Shown in pieces: positions 1 to 11,952 of a stretch of 64,000 bases of DNA. The notes under the pieces are model-generated. The model was not told the DNA's origin. It did not search any database and saw only the letters and a program-made list of their open reading frames with translations. The stretch covers positions 4,898,001 through 4,962,000 of the forward strand of contig NC_085881.1 of assembly GCF_035222275.1 (NCBI RefSeq), in the 5' to 3' direction. The stretch's first letter is position 1. Every line of letters begins with the position of its first letter. The translations under genes and the position numbers were made by a program. The stretch is from Podospora bellae-mahoneyi (taxonomy: Eukaryota; Ascomycota; Sordariomycetes; Sordariales; Podosporaceae).

Positions 1-3000
1 AGTCCAGGTTATTAGGTACAGGTGATCTCGCTCCCATCTCGAGCCCGGTAGATCTTCACCTTGGAGACAGGTCAGTCCACGGCTGTGCTCACCGCCACCA
101 TGATGCTTCAACAGCTGAACAGCTTGGCCCTCAGGTCTCCACGCCCATGGCTACCTAACCCGGCGTCGGTTGTATCCTGACCAAAGCGTCTCGCCGGGTG
201 AGCTTCACACACGACGAGAGCGCTTACACAGCAGAGCACAGCGCTTCCACGATGGATGACGGGAACCTACTTGAGGTGCTCCCAAAAAAAAAAAAAAAAA
301 GAGCCCCACTGATCGATGACTGGCCGTGCAATGATGCCTGCAGCCCGTCCTTTTCAATCTCAGCCCTATGGGAGAAACCCTGGATCAGTGCGCCCTCCAT
401 ACCCCACTCCACCAAGATCCTGGTTGATCACATCACACCCGCTGGACCGCCCGCATTTCCGTTCCCATGAGAGAAGCTTGAGCATTTTCCTCATGCGTCG
501 CCTGCACCGAAATCATGTCCTCGCACCCCGCCGCTTCCAACAGATCCAACACCTTGCCCAAAGCCCTTGCAGCAGGACAGGCCAGAACCGACAATCCAAA
601 GCCATTGGGATCAACTGCCCATTCACTGTTGGAAATGTTGGACGGCACACGGCTGCCTGAATGCCCGAGATTCACCGCTGTTTTCCCGGTCTTGACTCTC
701 TTCGTATCTGAACTGGAGTTTGTGCCTTTCAAGAGTTGGAGGGCCGACCGCCATTGGGGCAAGCCATTTCTGCACGCCCATTGGTCTGCGGCGCAATAAA
801 GTCAGCTTGCGTCTCCCTGTGCCGTGGAAGTTCCTACGCTGGACTTGCCACTGCCCAACTCCAACATTTTGACTTGTTTTGTCTCTGCCAGCTCAAACAA
901 ACATCTCCTCACATCCATTGATTGCCGGCCACTCTTCACGCCATGGTCAAACATTTGAGAGGATCGTTTACGAACCCGGGCCCAACAGGGACACCAGAGC
1001 GGAGCGAGCCGCCTGGCCGCGGGGCACGACTCCTACCGTGATCCATGATAGATCAAGAACAACTACCTACTCTGGGGTCAATTTGATACTTGAATGCTTA
1101 CCTGACCTTGAATGGCCAGTATACGGACGGAGAAATCGGCAATCGGATCTTGGCGGGCAATAGAGTGCTGGCTCACGATGGTTCCATCCGGCGGTATTCG
1201 CCCGATGTACACGTTGCCGTCTCAATCTCGATGGGAAATATCTCTTCGTGAATGGTAACCCATTGAGGCTGAGCAAGAATAGTGAAAGTCATGTAAACAA
1301 GCATCTGCCGGATGCACACGCGGCTCAGTGGCGCGGCGAAGTGAGGCTCAACAGGCTTCCCATCACAACGATCATCACGGTAGCTAAGAATATCTAGAAA
1401 ATGAAGTTAACATGGCAATAGATGGAGCAAGCTGACTCGGACGCTACACGAACTGTAACTGGCATGTTACTGGCTTTGCGGGTGCTCCAATCCCACAAGA
1501 GGCCGCAGAGCCTCATGCTGATCAACCCACTTTCACTCGGTTCTCTGCGAGGATGTCCTTGTGATGACACTTCAGCGTCTGATGGGCATACCAGGACCGG
1601 AACGGTGGATCCACGAGGACAGCTGAGCCCAGGCTCTTTTCATGGCTTATCGACCAGACGTTTGGTATATTGGGAGCTTTGCCAAGTCTTCACTGGTCAT
1701 CTGAACTACAAGATTTACACTTGCGTGTCCCACAAAGTGCAATAATTGGAGGACGAGCTATACTGGTCCGCGGCGATCGACCTAGGTAGTTTAGTGGCTG
1801 GGAGACAAGTATCACGGTGTCACTGTTCGAGACTGGGAGCGATGAGATGGGCCAGACAATAGTCTCGAAAGAGCTATCCACAACTCCAATGGGGCAGAAG
1901 TCGAAAAATAATGCGGGTTTCCGTATCCGCATCTACCCCTCTCACATCATGGCCCCTTTCTCCGGCCGCCCCCTCATCCCCAGCATATCTTACGGCCTCT
2001 GCTCACGCGGCCGGTCACTCAGATGGTCACCGAGGGACTCACATTACCAATCATCGAACTCGCCCAAAGACATGACAACTCACAATCACGACCGGCATCT
2101 CACAAACACCAGCAAGTGCCTGATGCTGGCCAGGGCCCACGATGCAACCCTCACCACCAGTCACAAAAACAAACAAACCCGGTACGCAACACCGCCGGCC
2201 AACCAGAGTGCTCAAGACGCAGTCCCTTCATGTCAAAAACCCACATCAAACCCTCCCCCAAGTCCAGTGACTTGGTCCTTACTAACACACAACCAGGGTA
2301 TAAACCACAGGATGGTAAATGTGGAGATATCCCTGCCCCTCCAAAACCCGAGATACACACGATACGAGAGAAACCTTCTCATCCCACCCGCCTTCCCCCA
2401 ACCTCAGCCAGCCTTTTCCTTTTTGTCCCTTAACTATCCTGCTGTCACCCGCGTATCCCCCATGCGAGAAGGGGCCCCCGATCGATAGGCCATCCCTCGT
2501 TACCAACAAACACGCAAGAGGGAGAAGGGGTGGGTACCTGTGCCGATGAGGCTGAATGAGTTGACGGTAGGGTGTCTGTATCCAGGGTTCCATCCTCCGG
2601 GGGTGACCAATGGAAATTCAATGGGTGGAAAACAACACTACCACAGCCTCCCGGGATTTGTTTGGTAACTTTTGGCATGGGCATCAATGACACGATGCCG
2701 TGATTGGGTGATGATGGTTGGTTTGAACATTATGGGTGGTACAGTGAGTGTCAAGGGGCGTCAACTACCGAGTACTCGTATCTAGCATCACATTCGGGGA
2801 AAGGGAGGGGGGTATCGTCAGAATACGCTTCCAGAGACTCATCCACGGCTTGCGTAATTTGGCCTAGTGCGGATATAGTGAGCATGACAATATATGTTCA
2901 ATGTATAGATACGTCAACAAGATACAAACGCCCGCTGTTCAATATCTCAAGCAAAAGTTGTGTGTGGTATACAAGATAAAACCAAGATTCTGATTTCGTC

Positions 3001-3311
3001 AACACCACCGCCCGGAGTGTTCCGGCACGGCCGGAATATATTCCGCCACTTTGCCACCGTCAAGATTACTGCAGAAACAATAAGCCAAAAAAAAAAAAAA
3101 AAATAAGAACAGTGAAAACTCTGAACATGCCCAGTGACCCCATCCATCCATTTCCTGACAACGCCCTGCCCCAAACAGCCCAAAGAAAAAGAAAATGCAA
3201 GACACCTCAAGCAGAGAGTGAATGCCAAGTGCCCGAGAAAAAGAAAAAGAAACCGCATCCGCCATGATACGACAACAACTTATGCTCCGACATGCAACCA
3301 ACTTCGTAGCC
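1..3311. other. No supported gene
   Basis: I find no reading frame with a recognisable domain and no convincing chain of exons here. It holds an A homopolymer of about 17 nt near 284-300 and another near 3089-3104, the latter probably in the 3' flank of the MBP1-like gene. Short minus-strand frames at 224-760 look mildly protein-like but match no family I know. Confidence 0.5.
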
Positions 3312-5620
3312 TCACCCAGTAATCTCCATTGGCTCAGCCGCCTCCGCCATCGCCAGCGCCATCCCGCCCAGCATGCCCATCCCCTCCATGACCCCATCCG
3401 GGTTCGTCCCTGGCGGCAATAAAGCGGCACTGTTGCTCTCCGCCTCATCCTCCATCATGGAGATCATGTCCTCCAGGTTCTGGTCCAGCATGTCCTGGTC
3501 CTCGGGCGGCAAGCAGCTGCAGAGCAAGTGCCTGTACTGATCAATCTTCTTGCCCGTCCCAAGCATGCCCCTCGCCTCGACGTACTCCACCTCGGCGGCT
3601 TCCTGCTCGACCAACATGGCATGGAGTTGCGCCGCGAGCTTGAGTCGCTCTTCCGGTGAGTCGTCTTCTTCCTCTTGCTGCTGGCCATTGGTAACAGAGG
3701 CGAGGTTCTGCTCAGTGGCCTTTTCAATGGCGAGCTGCGTCTGCCGGCGAAAGAGAGCAAGAACTTGCTTCTTGGCGGCGGCTACCTCTTCCTCCGTCTT
3801 GCTGGCTTGGTCGTCGGCTTCGATCCTGGACTCGAGCTCGGCGATGCTGGCTCGGAGGTTGTTGAGCTCAGCTTGGGTGTTGGCCAGGATGTGTCTGGCT
3901 TCCTTTTCGGCTTCGTCCATCTCGTTGAACTCGCTGTCGTAGCTTTGAGACAAATCTTGGAGTTTCTGGAGCACGAGCGGCGTGATGCGCGATTGCACCG
4001 TGTTGGCTGCCTCACTCTGGTATGACACCTGTAACTTGCTCGTTGGGTCTTCTCCAAGGGCATCCCGAAAGCCGTTGCGCCGGGCTGTCTCAGGGGCGAA
4101 CGGACTCGAGGAGCGCTGTGGCCCGGTCCGGGCAAGAGAACGGGTGGTGTTGATTTCTTTGATCAAATCCTCCGCTCTCACGCCCTCGTTGTTTTCGATG
4201 TCGGTTGCTGCTCCACGGCCGAGAAGCGATCTGATGCATTTCCTGGCGTTGACTCTGGCCGCCAGATGCAACGCCGTATTGCCCTCTTCATCCTGAGCAT
4301 CGAGCAGCGCCTGTACCTCCTCTGGCTGGCGAACTTCTACCAGTTTGTTCAGGATGATGTCCAGATAATACCGAGCACAGGTTGAGCTTTGTACCCGTCC
4401 TCGTTTCATAACCGCCGCATGGTGAATGACAGTGCACCCAGAGTGATCTCTTGCATCCACCGATTTGAATAGCTCGTTGAGAACGGTAGGAAACGTTTTC
4501 TTCATGTAGCAATTCGTAAAGTTCACCGCCCACATTAATGGCGTCTCCCCCCTGATATTCTGAGCCATGAGATTGGCATCAAACCGCTTTAGCTGTTTGA
4601 TGACATCGGTATCGCCCATGGCCGAAGCCCAATGGAGCGACGTATGCCTGTCAGTGTCGATGGGCCAGTCCGGCTGAAAGTTGGTTGGGGGATCAGGACG
4701 AATGGCAGCCTGTTGGTTTGTAGACAGCAAAAAGTAGTCAAGCAGCTCATCCCCGTACATGGCATGTTGTTGCGCCGTCATGTCCCGCATCTCCTCCTCT
4801 CTCTTGCGCTTCCTGTGGCCGGTGGAGAAGTGCGACATGTCGTATGCTCGATCGTCCTCAGCCATGTACGAGGCCGAGGCAACAGTCATGTTGTCGGGGG
4901 TGTCGTCTTCGTGTATCTGAGAAGCAACACTCTCGTATTCTTCTTGGACGGGAACACCTTGTTGGGCGTGACTGTGTGAGAAGACAGCGGACTGCGACAG
5001 ACTACTCTTCCTGTTTTGAGACTTGCTGCCCCATTTTGGAACGGCAGGCTTGGCCTTTGGGGCCTTTGGCTTGCTCGCATGTCTTGGTGCGGGAGGAGGG
5101 CTCTCACTCCCAGGCTCATACTCAAAGATGGGCCGTAAGCGTTCGTAGATATTGTTTCGCTGGGCAAGCGCCTCGCCTTGTTCGAGAGGAATCCATGTGC
5201 CTGCAACACAAGGCAAAGAGTCAAGTCAGCAAACGGAACGTGATGTTTTGGGCAAACGAAAAAAACAGCAAGAAGCCGGCGCACCTTGGTATTTTCCGTA
5301 ACCACCCTGGACTTTTTCATGCTCCTCCTTTTGAACTTCGCGCTCCAGAATTCTCGTTCGGGCAGGCTTGTCAAAACCGGCAGCCTTCAGGATGTGTGTC
5401 GCATTCACCCAGTTGTCGGCACGCCGGCGCATAACATGTTCCTTGAGATCGGTCCCAAACTGAAACTCGTAGACGGGTACCTGCATTGAGTTTCATGATT
5501 AGCCATGCGTTTTTTTGGCCAGGAGCCTTTGTCGCAGTGTCTAGACAGAGTCCATAGCGGGCGACGTACACCACTATATGTCGCGCTGTATACCCCGGCC
5601 GGGGCAGCGCCCTTGGCCAT
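3312..5620 (-). CDS. MBP1/Res2-like APSES cell-cycle transcription factor
   Basis: Predicted DNA-binding subunit of an MBF-type complex that drives G1/S genes in the nucleus. Three exons on the minus strand, 5620-5570, 5480-5285 and 5200-3312, join in frame to 711 aa. The 17-codon first exon restores the conserved start ([17 protein letters not shown]), which runs into [19 protein letters not shown]. The APSES/KilA-N DNA-binding domain spans about residues 17-100, with the [12 protein letters not shown]-type motif (here [12 protein letters not shown]). A basic HRKRKR stretch near residue 211 could be a nuclear signal. Ankyrin repeats cover about 265-430 ([16 protein letters not shown]). A Glu/Gln-rich predicted coiled coil follows at about 490-570, then a C-terminal tail. 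Having a DNA-binding domain rules out the SWI6 paralogue. Its upstream region carries four ACGCG cores, listed separately. The family and domains are clear; splice sites are inferred. Confidence 0.95.
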
Positions 5621-7238
5621 CTTGCAGAGTTGTTCGAGATTTTGCGAGCAGAAAGGCTTTGTTCAATAAAGGCTGTGAGACTGGCGTTGGGTGTTTTTGG
5701 GAGTTTAAGAAAGTCGTCCGTTTCTCGGCTGTCCAATGGGCCAGTTTTTTTCCAACAGGACGGCGGCAATCGACTGGAACCTGGAGGCTGAGAGAAGCCG
5801 ACTAGGCTGCGCAAGATGAAATGGTCGGCGACAAGAAAACAATTGAATGAAACGACGCCAAAACTATTCCCCTCAAGCAGTCGTCGTCGTCGATGGTCGC
5901 TGCTTAATTGCTGTCGCGGTTGCAGACGCGGAAGTCACGAAAAGACGCGGTTGCTTGACGTTGTCCGAGGCTGTGGGGGAAAGCGAGACGCGGTTTTACG
6001 CGATTCCCTTAAACTCTCTTCGCTTGGCCCCTGACCTCCCGTCTCACCGAAAGTGCGCCCGGCACGTGACTGCTCCCAAGACTCTCCTTCTTGAGTGGCC
6101 ACCTGTGGGGGGTTAGGGTTCAGTATCCCATATCAATCACCATCGTCCAAGAGTATCCAGGAGCATGAGCCGAAGAGGGGATTGACATATATGCAGTCGG
6201 GTGATAATGAAATGAGAGTAAATCTGTCACTAGGTAGTCTCCTCCTAATTTTACCATGCAAACCGCAAACTGGTGGCAACTGCTTGAGCCCAATGACGCT
6301 ACTTCACTCAGTGCATGTATGTTGGTGAGTTGAAGAACAAACTTGCTGTGTTCTCCCCCAGGAGGTACACTTACAACCTGCCAAAAAATCACTTCAGTCA
6401 GGAATTTTGAGAGTACGTGGTAATAATGCGTTGCCATCATATTCTCTCCATCTACATACAATTTTCCTCGCTCCTACATTTGAAGCCTGAGGTCCAATGA
6501 TGCCGTGAACGAAGGGAAGGCCAAACGCCGGTGCCGTGTCGGCTTCATGTCGATGGTATACCATATGACAGGCAGATGACGACTGCCCTCAAGTTCAAGT
6601 ACGTTGATAGTCTCAATAGATAACGGCGCGGCCAAGCAGTGGTTCCAAACTCACATATTTGACCACAAACCATGGCTCTATGGTGCAATATCGCGTGAGT
6701 ATGACAAGGTGCACCTTCAGTGTGAGCAGCCATACACCAGCACCAACTTACCCTTCTGTCGTGTACGTGAGTTCGACCAATGAAAGTCGCCCGATATCGA
6801 ACTCACATGCCTCAAAACGCTCACGTTAACCTGTCGGACACAGCCAAATGTTCAACGGGTATCTGGGATTGGTCACCACTTGCAGAGTTGTAAAGACCAT
6901 CAGACATGCAATGGCGAGCTTGAGCTCGAGGCAACGCTACGTCTTCGTTCCCGAGTCACCGCAAATGACAAGCCAGCACAGGAGTTCGAGCTTGTTGCGC
7001 AAATCGTGGAACATTGCACCTCATCCGGGAGACCAGAAAAAAGAAGGGGTTATCTCCGCTGAGCTCTTAAACTCCTGGCATCATCGGGGCGCCATCGGCA
7101 CTGGCGCTGGTCGTTGTAGAAGATATAAGGAACAGCTCTCAACGACCTGCTGTTTCCCGCTCAAGACATCAGTTCGAGACCAGTCATCAGGAACACATGC
7201 CCTTCACATAAATCCATATTCAGCACACCAACATCAAC
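5621..7238. other. Divergent intergenic region, MBP1-like (-) / dioxygenase (+)
   Basis: No gene is supported. The left part is presumably the MBP1-like promoter and holds the ACGCG cluster at 5926-6002. The right part ends with a short TATA-like stretch (ATATAAG, about 7121) roughly 115 nt before the dioxygenase start. A lone GGTTAGGGTT at about 6112 resembles telomere repeat but is a single unit. Confidence 0.5.
5926..6002 (+). promoter_or_regulatory. Cluster of four ACGCG (MCB-like) cores
   Basis: ACGCG occurs at 5926, 5945, 5988 and 5998 on the + strand, within 77 nt and about 310-380 nt upstream of the MBP1-like start codon. Three of the four share the longer core GACGCGG. MBF-type complexes bind ACGCG-based elements (MCB, ACGCGT) in yeasts, so autoregulation is an inference from sequence and from known family biology. 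Confidence 0.5.
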
Positions 7239-8724
7239 ATGGCCCCTCCTGTCGCCGACATCGATGTACAGACTGCTCCTGTGGTGGTTCCTGTTCTGAC
7301 CGAAGGATCCATCGCTCCCGGACACAGCAGCGCCTCTAGGCTTTCGGGGCCCTTGACCTACTCGGGCACTCTCGACACTTATGAGCATTTCGATGTCACG
7401 AATGTAATCGGTCGCGAGTTCCCCAACTTGCAACTAAGTGAGATCCTACATGATGACGATAAAATCCGTGATCTCGCCATTCTCGGTAAGCTCATTGGTG
7501 GTTTCTGCAGCCGTGGTTCTTCGACTGACACCAGAAAAGTTTCCCAACGAGGCGTCGTGTTCTTCCGCAACCAAGATCTAAGCATTGACGACCAGAAGCT
7601 CTTGGGTCAAAGACTCGGTGAGTTGACAGGAAAGCCTGAGACGTCCAAGCTCCACAAGCACGCCCTTGCCAACAGCAAGCGCGGTATTGCCGTCGATGAG
7701 AATGGCAAGCTCGACGACGAGGTTTCTGTCATCTCGTCGGAGCAGAATCGCAAGTACTACGCCGATCGTTATGGCTATACTGCAAAGAGACTGGCGAGTG
7801 AGGGCTGGCATGCTGAGTATGTTGTTCTCACCTTGCGCTTCCAGGCAAACCAATGGCTGACTCTCCCCTAGCATCACGTTCGAGCATATCCCTTCCGACT
7901 ATGCCATCCTCAAGATTGTGCAGCCTCCCGAAGATGTTGGCGGAGATACCCTCTGGGCCTCCGGCTATGAGGCGTATGACCGTTTAAGCCCTGCGCTTCA
8001 GAAGTTGGCCGAGAGCCTGACTGCGACGCACCATCAGCCCAACTTTGTCAGGGTCAAAGAAGCCTTCGGTGCTGAGCTGATTGATCAGTTCCGTGGTGCT
8101 CCGGAGAATAATGGGCTGGATTTCAAGGCTGAGCAGTATGCTTATCCGTATGTTGAAAGAGGCTGAGCCAATATGCTGACCAGTGACTGATATGTAGCCC
8201 TGTTGTCCGCACCAACCCAGTCACCGGGTGGAAGTCTCTCTTCGGAGCCGGCCACCAAGTGCATGCCGGTTGGATCAACGGCGTCACGGAGCGTGAGAGT
8301 GAGATTCTCAAGGCTTATTGTAGGTTCCCTCAAAATATGAAGGTATCATCGTGTACTGTTGCTGACCGACGAAACAGTTTACCAACTCATTTCTGAGAAC
8401 CACGACCTTCAAGTCCGCTTCCGTTGGAACAAGAACGATCTTGCCATATGGGACAAGTAAGTTCTTTTATCAAGACGTCTGAATACTTGTGCTGGAGTAG
8501 AGAAGACTGACAAGGAGAATATAGCCGATCGGTGTTCCATACAGCTACGTAGTGAGTTCCTCTTTCCTCGCTCTTCCGAGCATCAGGGCAGACCAGACAG
8601 CTGACAACATAATTACAGCGACTATGTCGGCAAGAGACAGGGCAACCGGGTGGTGTCGCTGGGAGAGAAACCCTATTTCGATCCCAACTCCAAATCCAGA
8701 CGGGAGGCACTTGGCTTGCTCTAG
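7239..8724 (+). CDS. TauD/TfdA-family 2-oxoglutarate-dependent dioxygenase
   Basis: Predicted Fe(II)/2-oxoglutarate dioxygenase of the taurine/sulfonate dioxygenase type, which releases sulfite from alkylsulfonates or acts on a related substrate. Seven exons (7239-7485, 7540-7816, 7872-8147, 8198-8319, 8378-8456, 8525-8551, 8619-8724) give 377 aa, near the fungal family length. Conserved segments appear in order: SQRGVVFFRNQDL; GWHADITFE, carrying the first metal His and Asp (HxD); GGDTLWASGYEAYDRLSP; HPVVRTNPVTGWKSLF-type segment (here PPVVRTNPVTGWKSLF); and RSVFHTATYDY with the distal metal His. Each later exon join restores a family motif, which supports the model. Intron 1 (54 nt) must end at an AAG acceptor to keep frame. 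The substrate cannot be told from sequence. Confidence 0.93.
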
Positions 8725-9705
8725 GATGGGGAGGAAGACGAAAGGCTTTGAAGGTTGACCGCTAAAGGCGGGAAAGAGGCTGGTGATGCTGGTCCATAGT
8801 TAAACTTTGGGTGTTGTACGTATCCGTTTAAGGAGGTATTGCGTAGTGAATGCCACGATTGTTTTCTCCTGCTCCACGTTGAGAGTATTGAAAGGTGTTG
8901 GCCTGATGCCTACGCTGAGCGCGTGACTTGCCGTTTGTCATTAAAGTGAGACGCTGTTCCAGAGTAGTAGGTCAGGAAGGATGAGGCACGTGAGGGGGAA
9001 AAAATGACTTCGGTATTCTCAGAGGCCCGGGGATAGGCACAAGATCCAGACGAAGGCTGTCAAAAGACGGGAGCAAGAGCAAATAAGAGCACACCTGATG
9101 AAGCCATCTAGAAGGACCATTGTGGTTGGTGGAAGGTGGAAAGAAATCCGTGGGACCCCTAAAGTGGGAACATCCCGCACTTTCCCAGTGGGGCCCCCAC
9201 AGAATGGCAGGCCATTTCCTGCTCTGATTGGTGGCTTCCGGCCCGTGGATCGGGAAGCCGCAGCTGACACCAACGACATGGGTCCGATGGTGTTGGGATG
9301 GTGACACAGGCCATCTCTCTTCCAAACAACCTACCAACAACCTACCTGGAAGACATGATTTTGCACTTTAAAGTCGAGGCCTCTCCTCCCACCAAGAAAC
9401 ACTTAATTGCATATCTTTCCTCGCATTCATTCGCTTATACATAGCCACGTTTTGTCCACTTACAATCAAGGCTGTCCATTCCACCCCGTTCTTTGTCTGC
9501 CCGGTTACACACTGTCCGTCTCTTAATTCTACCCCCAGTACGTCACACACACCCGACGACAACGCAGCAGCGAACGGCACATGCGTCCGCCAGCCGTCGA
9601 GCCTCCGTATACACTTGATTTCCCATGTCGATAGAGGTAGCGACATAGCAGCCCCGTTCACTTGTTCTACCCAAGTCCACTCACTGCCCGCCACAGCTCC
9701 TGGCC
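8725..9705. other. Intergenic region, dioxygenase to transporter
   Basis: No gene seen. It should hold the 3' flank of the dioxygenase and the promoter and leader of the transporter. The last 300 nt are pyrimidine-rich on the + strand, as is common for long fungal leaders. Confidence 0.5.
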
Positions 9706-11091
9706 ATGCGCAGCACCAAGACTCCTCGCCCCGGCGAGCAACCTCTGCTTTCCTCATATCACAGTTCCGACGATGAAGAACGGGGCCGCAGGACACTTCG
9801 AGGAGGAAACCGTCGCGGAAGCCCCCTTCCGCCAACCTCAACATCCTCGGCCCACACACCTACATACTCGCATTTCGCCGTCCCAGACTTGACCACGAGT
9901 CGCCCGACCCTGAGCCGTCGCAGTACGAATCAACTACGCTCCCGTAGCCCTACGAGTGCCCGCCTCGAGGCGAAACGCAAGTACACATACGCTGCCGTTT
10001 TCCTGGTCACGAGCTTGGTATCGTTTGTGGTGCAAACGGAATTGGCATCGTACATACAGCACGACTTGGGATGGAACAAGGCATATGCCATGCTGTATTT
10101 GACACATGGATCGTGGGTCTTTCTCTGGCCACTGCAGCTGCTGTTTCTGCGCCTTCAAAGACGGGAGCAGTCATGGCATCAGTTTTGGAACAACCACAAG
10201 CAAATTTTGAGAAAAACAGCCCAGATGGTGGAACGACAAGAGGTCAGAATACCCAGGGGAATGGGCGCTGACCGCTCGCCCTGGCCATATCTTGCTCGGA
10301 CAACAGCAGTGGTGACGACAGCCTTGACCGTTGCTGGATCGAGTTGGTATGTTGCCGTCAGCATGACCACGCCCAGCGATTTGACAGCCATCTACAACTG
10401 CAGTGCCTTCTTTGCCTACGCCTTTTCCATTCCCTTGCTGAAGGAACGGCTTCGGCTCGACAAGATGGTGGCCGTATTCGTGGCTATCATCGGTGTGCTG
10501 GTGGTAGCTTATGGCGGCGGTAGCTCCTCGGATGAAGCTGGGCAGGCTGGCCCTGCCACTCGCTTTGCTGGCAACATCGTCATTGGCATCGGTTCCGTGT
10601 TGTATGGGCTCTACGAGGTCCTCTACAAACGATATGCATGCCCGCCAGATGGAACAAGCGCCAACAGGAGCATGATGTTCGCCAATACCTTTGGCAGCTT
10701 GATCGGAGTTTTCACCGTCCTGGTCCTGTGGATCCCAATACCGGTGCTGGATGTGCTTGGATGGGAGACATTTGAGATGCCGACAGGCGAAACCGCCTCC
10801 CTCTTATTCATCAGCGTCTTTGCCAACATGGTCTTCTCGGGCTCTTTCTTGGTTCTAATCTCATTGACAAGCCCGGTCCTCAGCTCGGTTGCCGCACTCC
10901 TCACCATTTTCATCGTTGCCATTGTAGATTGGTGCTTGACCGGCCAACCGCTAGAGGCTCCCGCCATCCTTGGGGGACTGCTTATCATAGCGGCTTTTGC
11001 AATGCTCAGCTGGAGCACATGGAAGGAGATGAATGAAGAAGAACGCAAGGGGCCGGTGGATCTGAGCAGCGATAGCGGCGACGAAGACTAG
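9706..11091 (+). CDS. EamA/DMT-superfamily membrane transporter
   Basis: Single-exon 461-aa multi-pass membrane protein of the drug/metabolite transporter superfamily, the DUF6-type group that includes yeast vacuolar YML018C and THI74. The first roughly 85 residues are Ser/Arg/Pro-rich, cytosolic-looking and disordered. About ten hydrophobic helices follow, starting near residue 90 (YTYAAVFLVTSLVSFVV). The pair of EamA-like halves is marked by AIYNCSAFFAYAFSIPLLKE and, later, AAILAGLL-like segments (here APAILGGLLIIAAFAML). The tail is short and acidic. The ATG at 9706 begins the only long frame. Substrate and membrane are not evident; vacuole or another endomembrane is an inference from yeast relatives. 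Confidence 0.85.
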   Translation: MRSTKTPRPGEQPLLSSYHSSDDEERGRRTLRGGNRRGSPLPPTSTSSAHTPTYSHFAVPDLTTSRPTLSRRSTNQLRSRSPTSARLEAKRKYTYAAVFLVTSLVSFVVQTELASYIQHDLGWNKAYAMLYLTHGSWVFLWPLQLLFLRLQRREQSWHQFWNNHKQILRKTAQMVERQEVRIPRGMGADRSPWPYLARTTAVVTTALTVAGSSWYVAVSMTTPSDLTAIYNCSAFFAYAFSIPLLKERLRLDKMVAVFVAIIGVLVVAYGGGSSSDEAGQAGPATRFAGNIVIGIGSVLYGLYEVLYKRYACPPDGTSANRSMMFANTFGSLIGVFTVLVLWIPIPVLDVLGWETFEMPTGETASLLFISVFANMVFSGSFLVLISLTSPVLSSVAALLTIFIVAIVDWCLTGQPLEAPAILGGLLIIAAFAMLSWSTWKEMNEEERKGPVDLSSDSGDED

Positions 11092-11205
11092 TAGAATCGT
11101 GGTTGCCCTATTTTGTTATGCGTTCGCACCCCCCGTACGACGGACTCTTACTCGGGACGCGCCAATGCCTCCCCGTCAGAGGGAACTGTTGGGGCCACCG
11201 CAACC

Positions 11206-11952
11206 ATGACAACTGACATGTTTGCCGAACTTCATCTGCGGGGTGGGAAAGGTTCCAAAAGCAAAAAGAAAAATAGAGATCAACTGAAAAAGGCCAATGC
11301 CAGAAAAGCAAAGCGAGACGCCGACGAACAAGCTGCCGAGGAAAAAGCCTCCGGGGAAGAAAGCTTGCAATCCAAGCATGAAGAGGAGCAGGCAAATACA
11401 GAGGAAGAGGCCAATACAGAGCAAGAGACCAATAAAGAGCACGAGGCCAATACAGAGCAAGAGACCAGCACAGAGCAAGAGACCAATACAGGGGAGACTA
11501 ATACAGGGGTCGAGGTCAATACAGCAGAGCGGGCTGATGCACCTGGGGAGGTTTTATGTAACATGCCCTGATGGGGTTCATTTGTATCATGATACCCCTA
11601 TTGTTTCTTGGGACCGCGATGTCGGCAATGCAGGGAATGATTGCCATATGTGCGGGAACTTTCGCCCTTGTTGTGGCGGCTCCGGTCTACGGGCTCAGAC
11701 GTGACGTGAAATTTAGGCCGTGCCTCGTCCCCTGACGAATGGGATGAGGATGATACGGGCTTGCCAACACCGGAACCGTGGGCGAGTGACCCGGATCATA
11801 TAGCTCGAAGGGAGGCACGGGCGCATGCTGCTGCTTTGGCAGAGGCTTTGGGGAGTAGTAACGCGGGGCAGGGCCCAGTGGGTGGAGAAGGGAGTAGGGC
11901 TGGTGGTCCCTCGAACAGCACTATCGATGATGAGAGTCCTCCGAGAAACTGA
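11206..11952 (+). CDS. Hypothetical low-complexity protein with Asn-Thr-Glu repeats
   Basis: I do not recognise this gene. The best model has exons 11206-11557 and 11717-11952, 195 aa. The start reads MTTDMFAELHLRGGKGSKSK, followed by a Lys/Arg-rich helix, imperfect tandem repeats of the form EANTEQET (about residues 63-105), then an acidic and Ala-rich C-terminal half. The proposed 159-nt intron uses a GTAACA donor and an ATTTAG acceptor and keeps the frame. Within it, another frame from 11589 encodes a strongly hydrophobic stretch (MIPLLFLGTAMSAMQGMIAI and onward), so a different splice could give a membrane-anchored product. It lies 115 nt after the transporter stop on the same strand, so it could also belong to a longer transcript. 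Gene status is likely; structure is uncertain. Confidence 0.45.
11395..11510 (+). repeat. Short coding tandem repeat (Asn-Thr-Glu units)
   Basis: Imperfect copies of about 18 to 30 nt built on AATACAGAGCAAGAGACC encode NTEQET-type units inside the hypothetical gene at 11206. Unit spacing varies and copies have drifted. Confidence 0.7.

Noticed and set aside
224-762. Two minus-strand frames with protein-like composition
   Set aside because: No family match, no clean exon join and a homopolymer run in between. Could be a relic but I cannot support it.
1817-2488. 223-aa + frame
   Set aside because: Low-complexity, Ser/Pro/Asn-rich with no domain; looks like open intergenic DNA.
6112-6121. GGTTAGGGTT, telomere-like
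   Set aside because: Only one and a half units, so not an interstitial telomere array.
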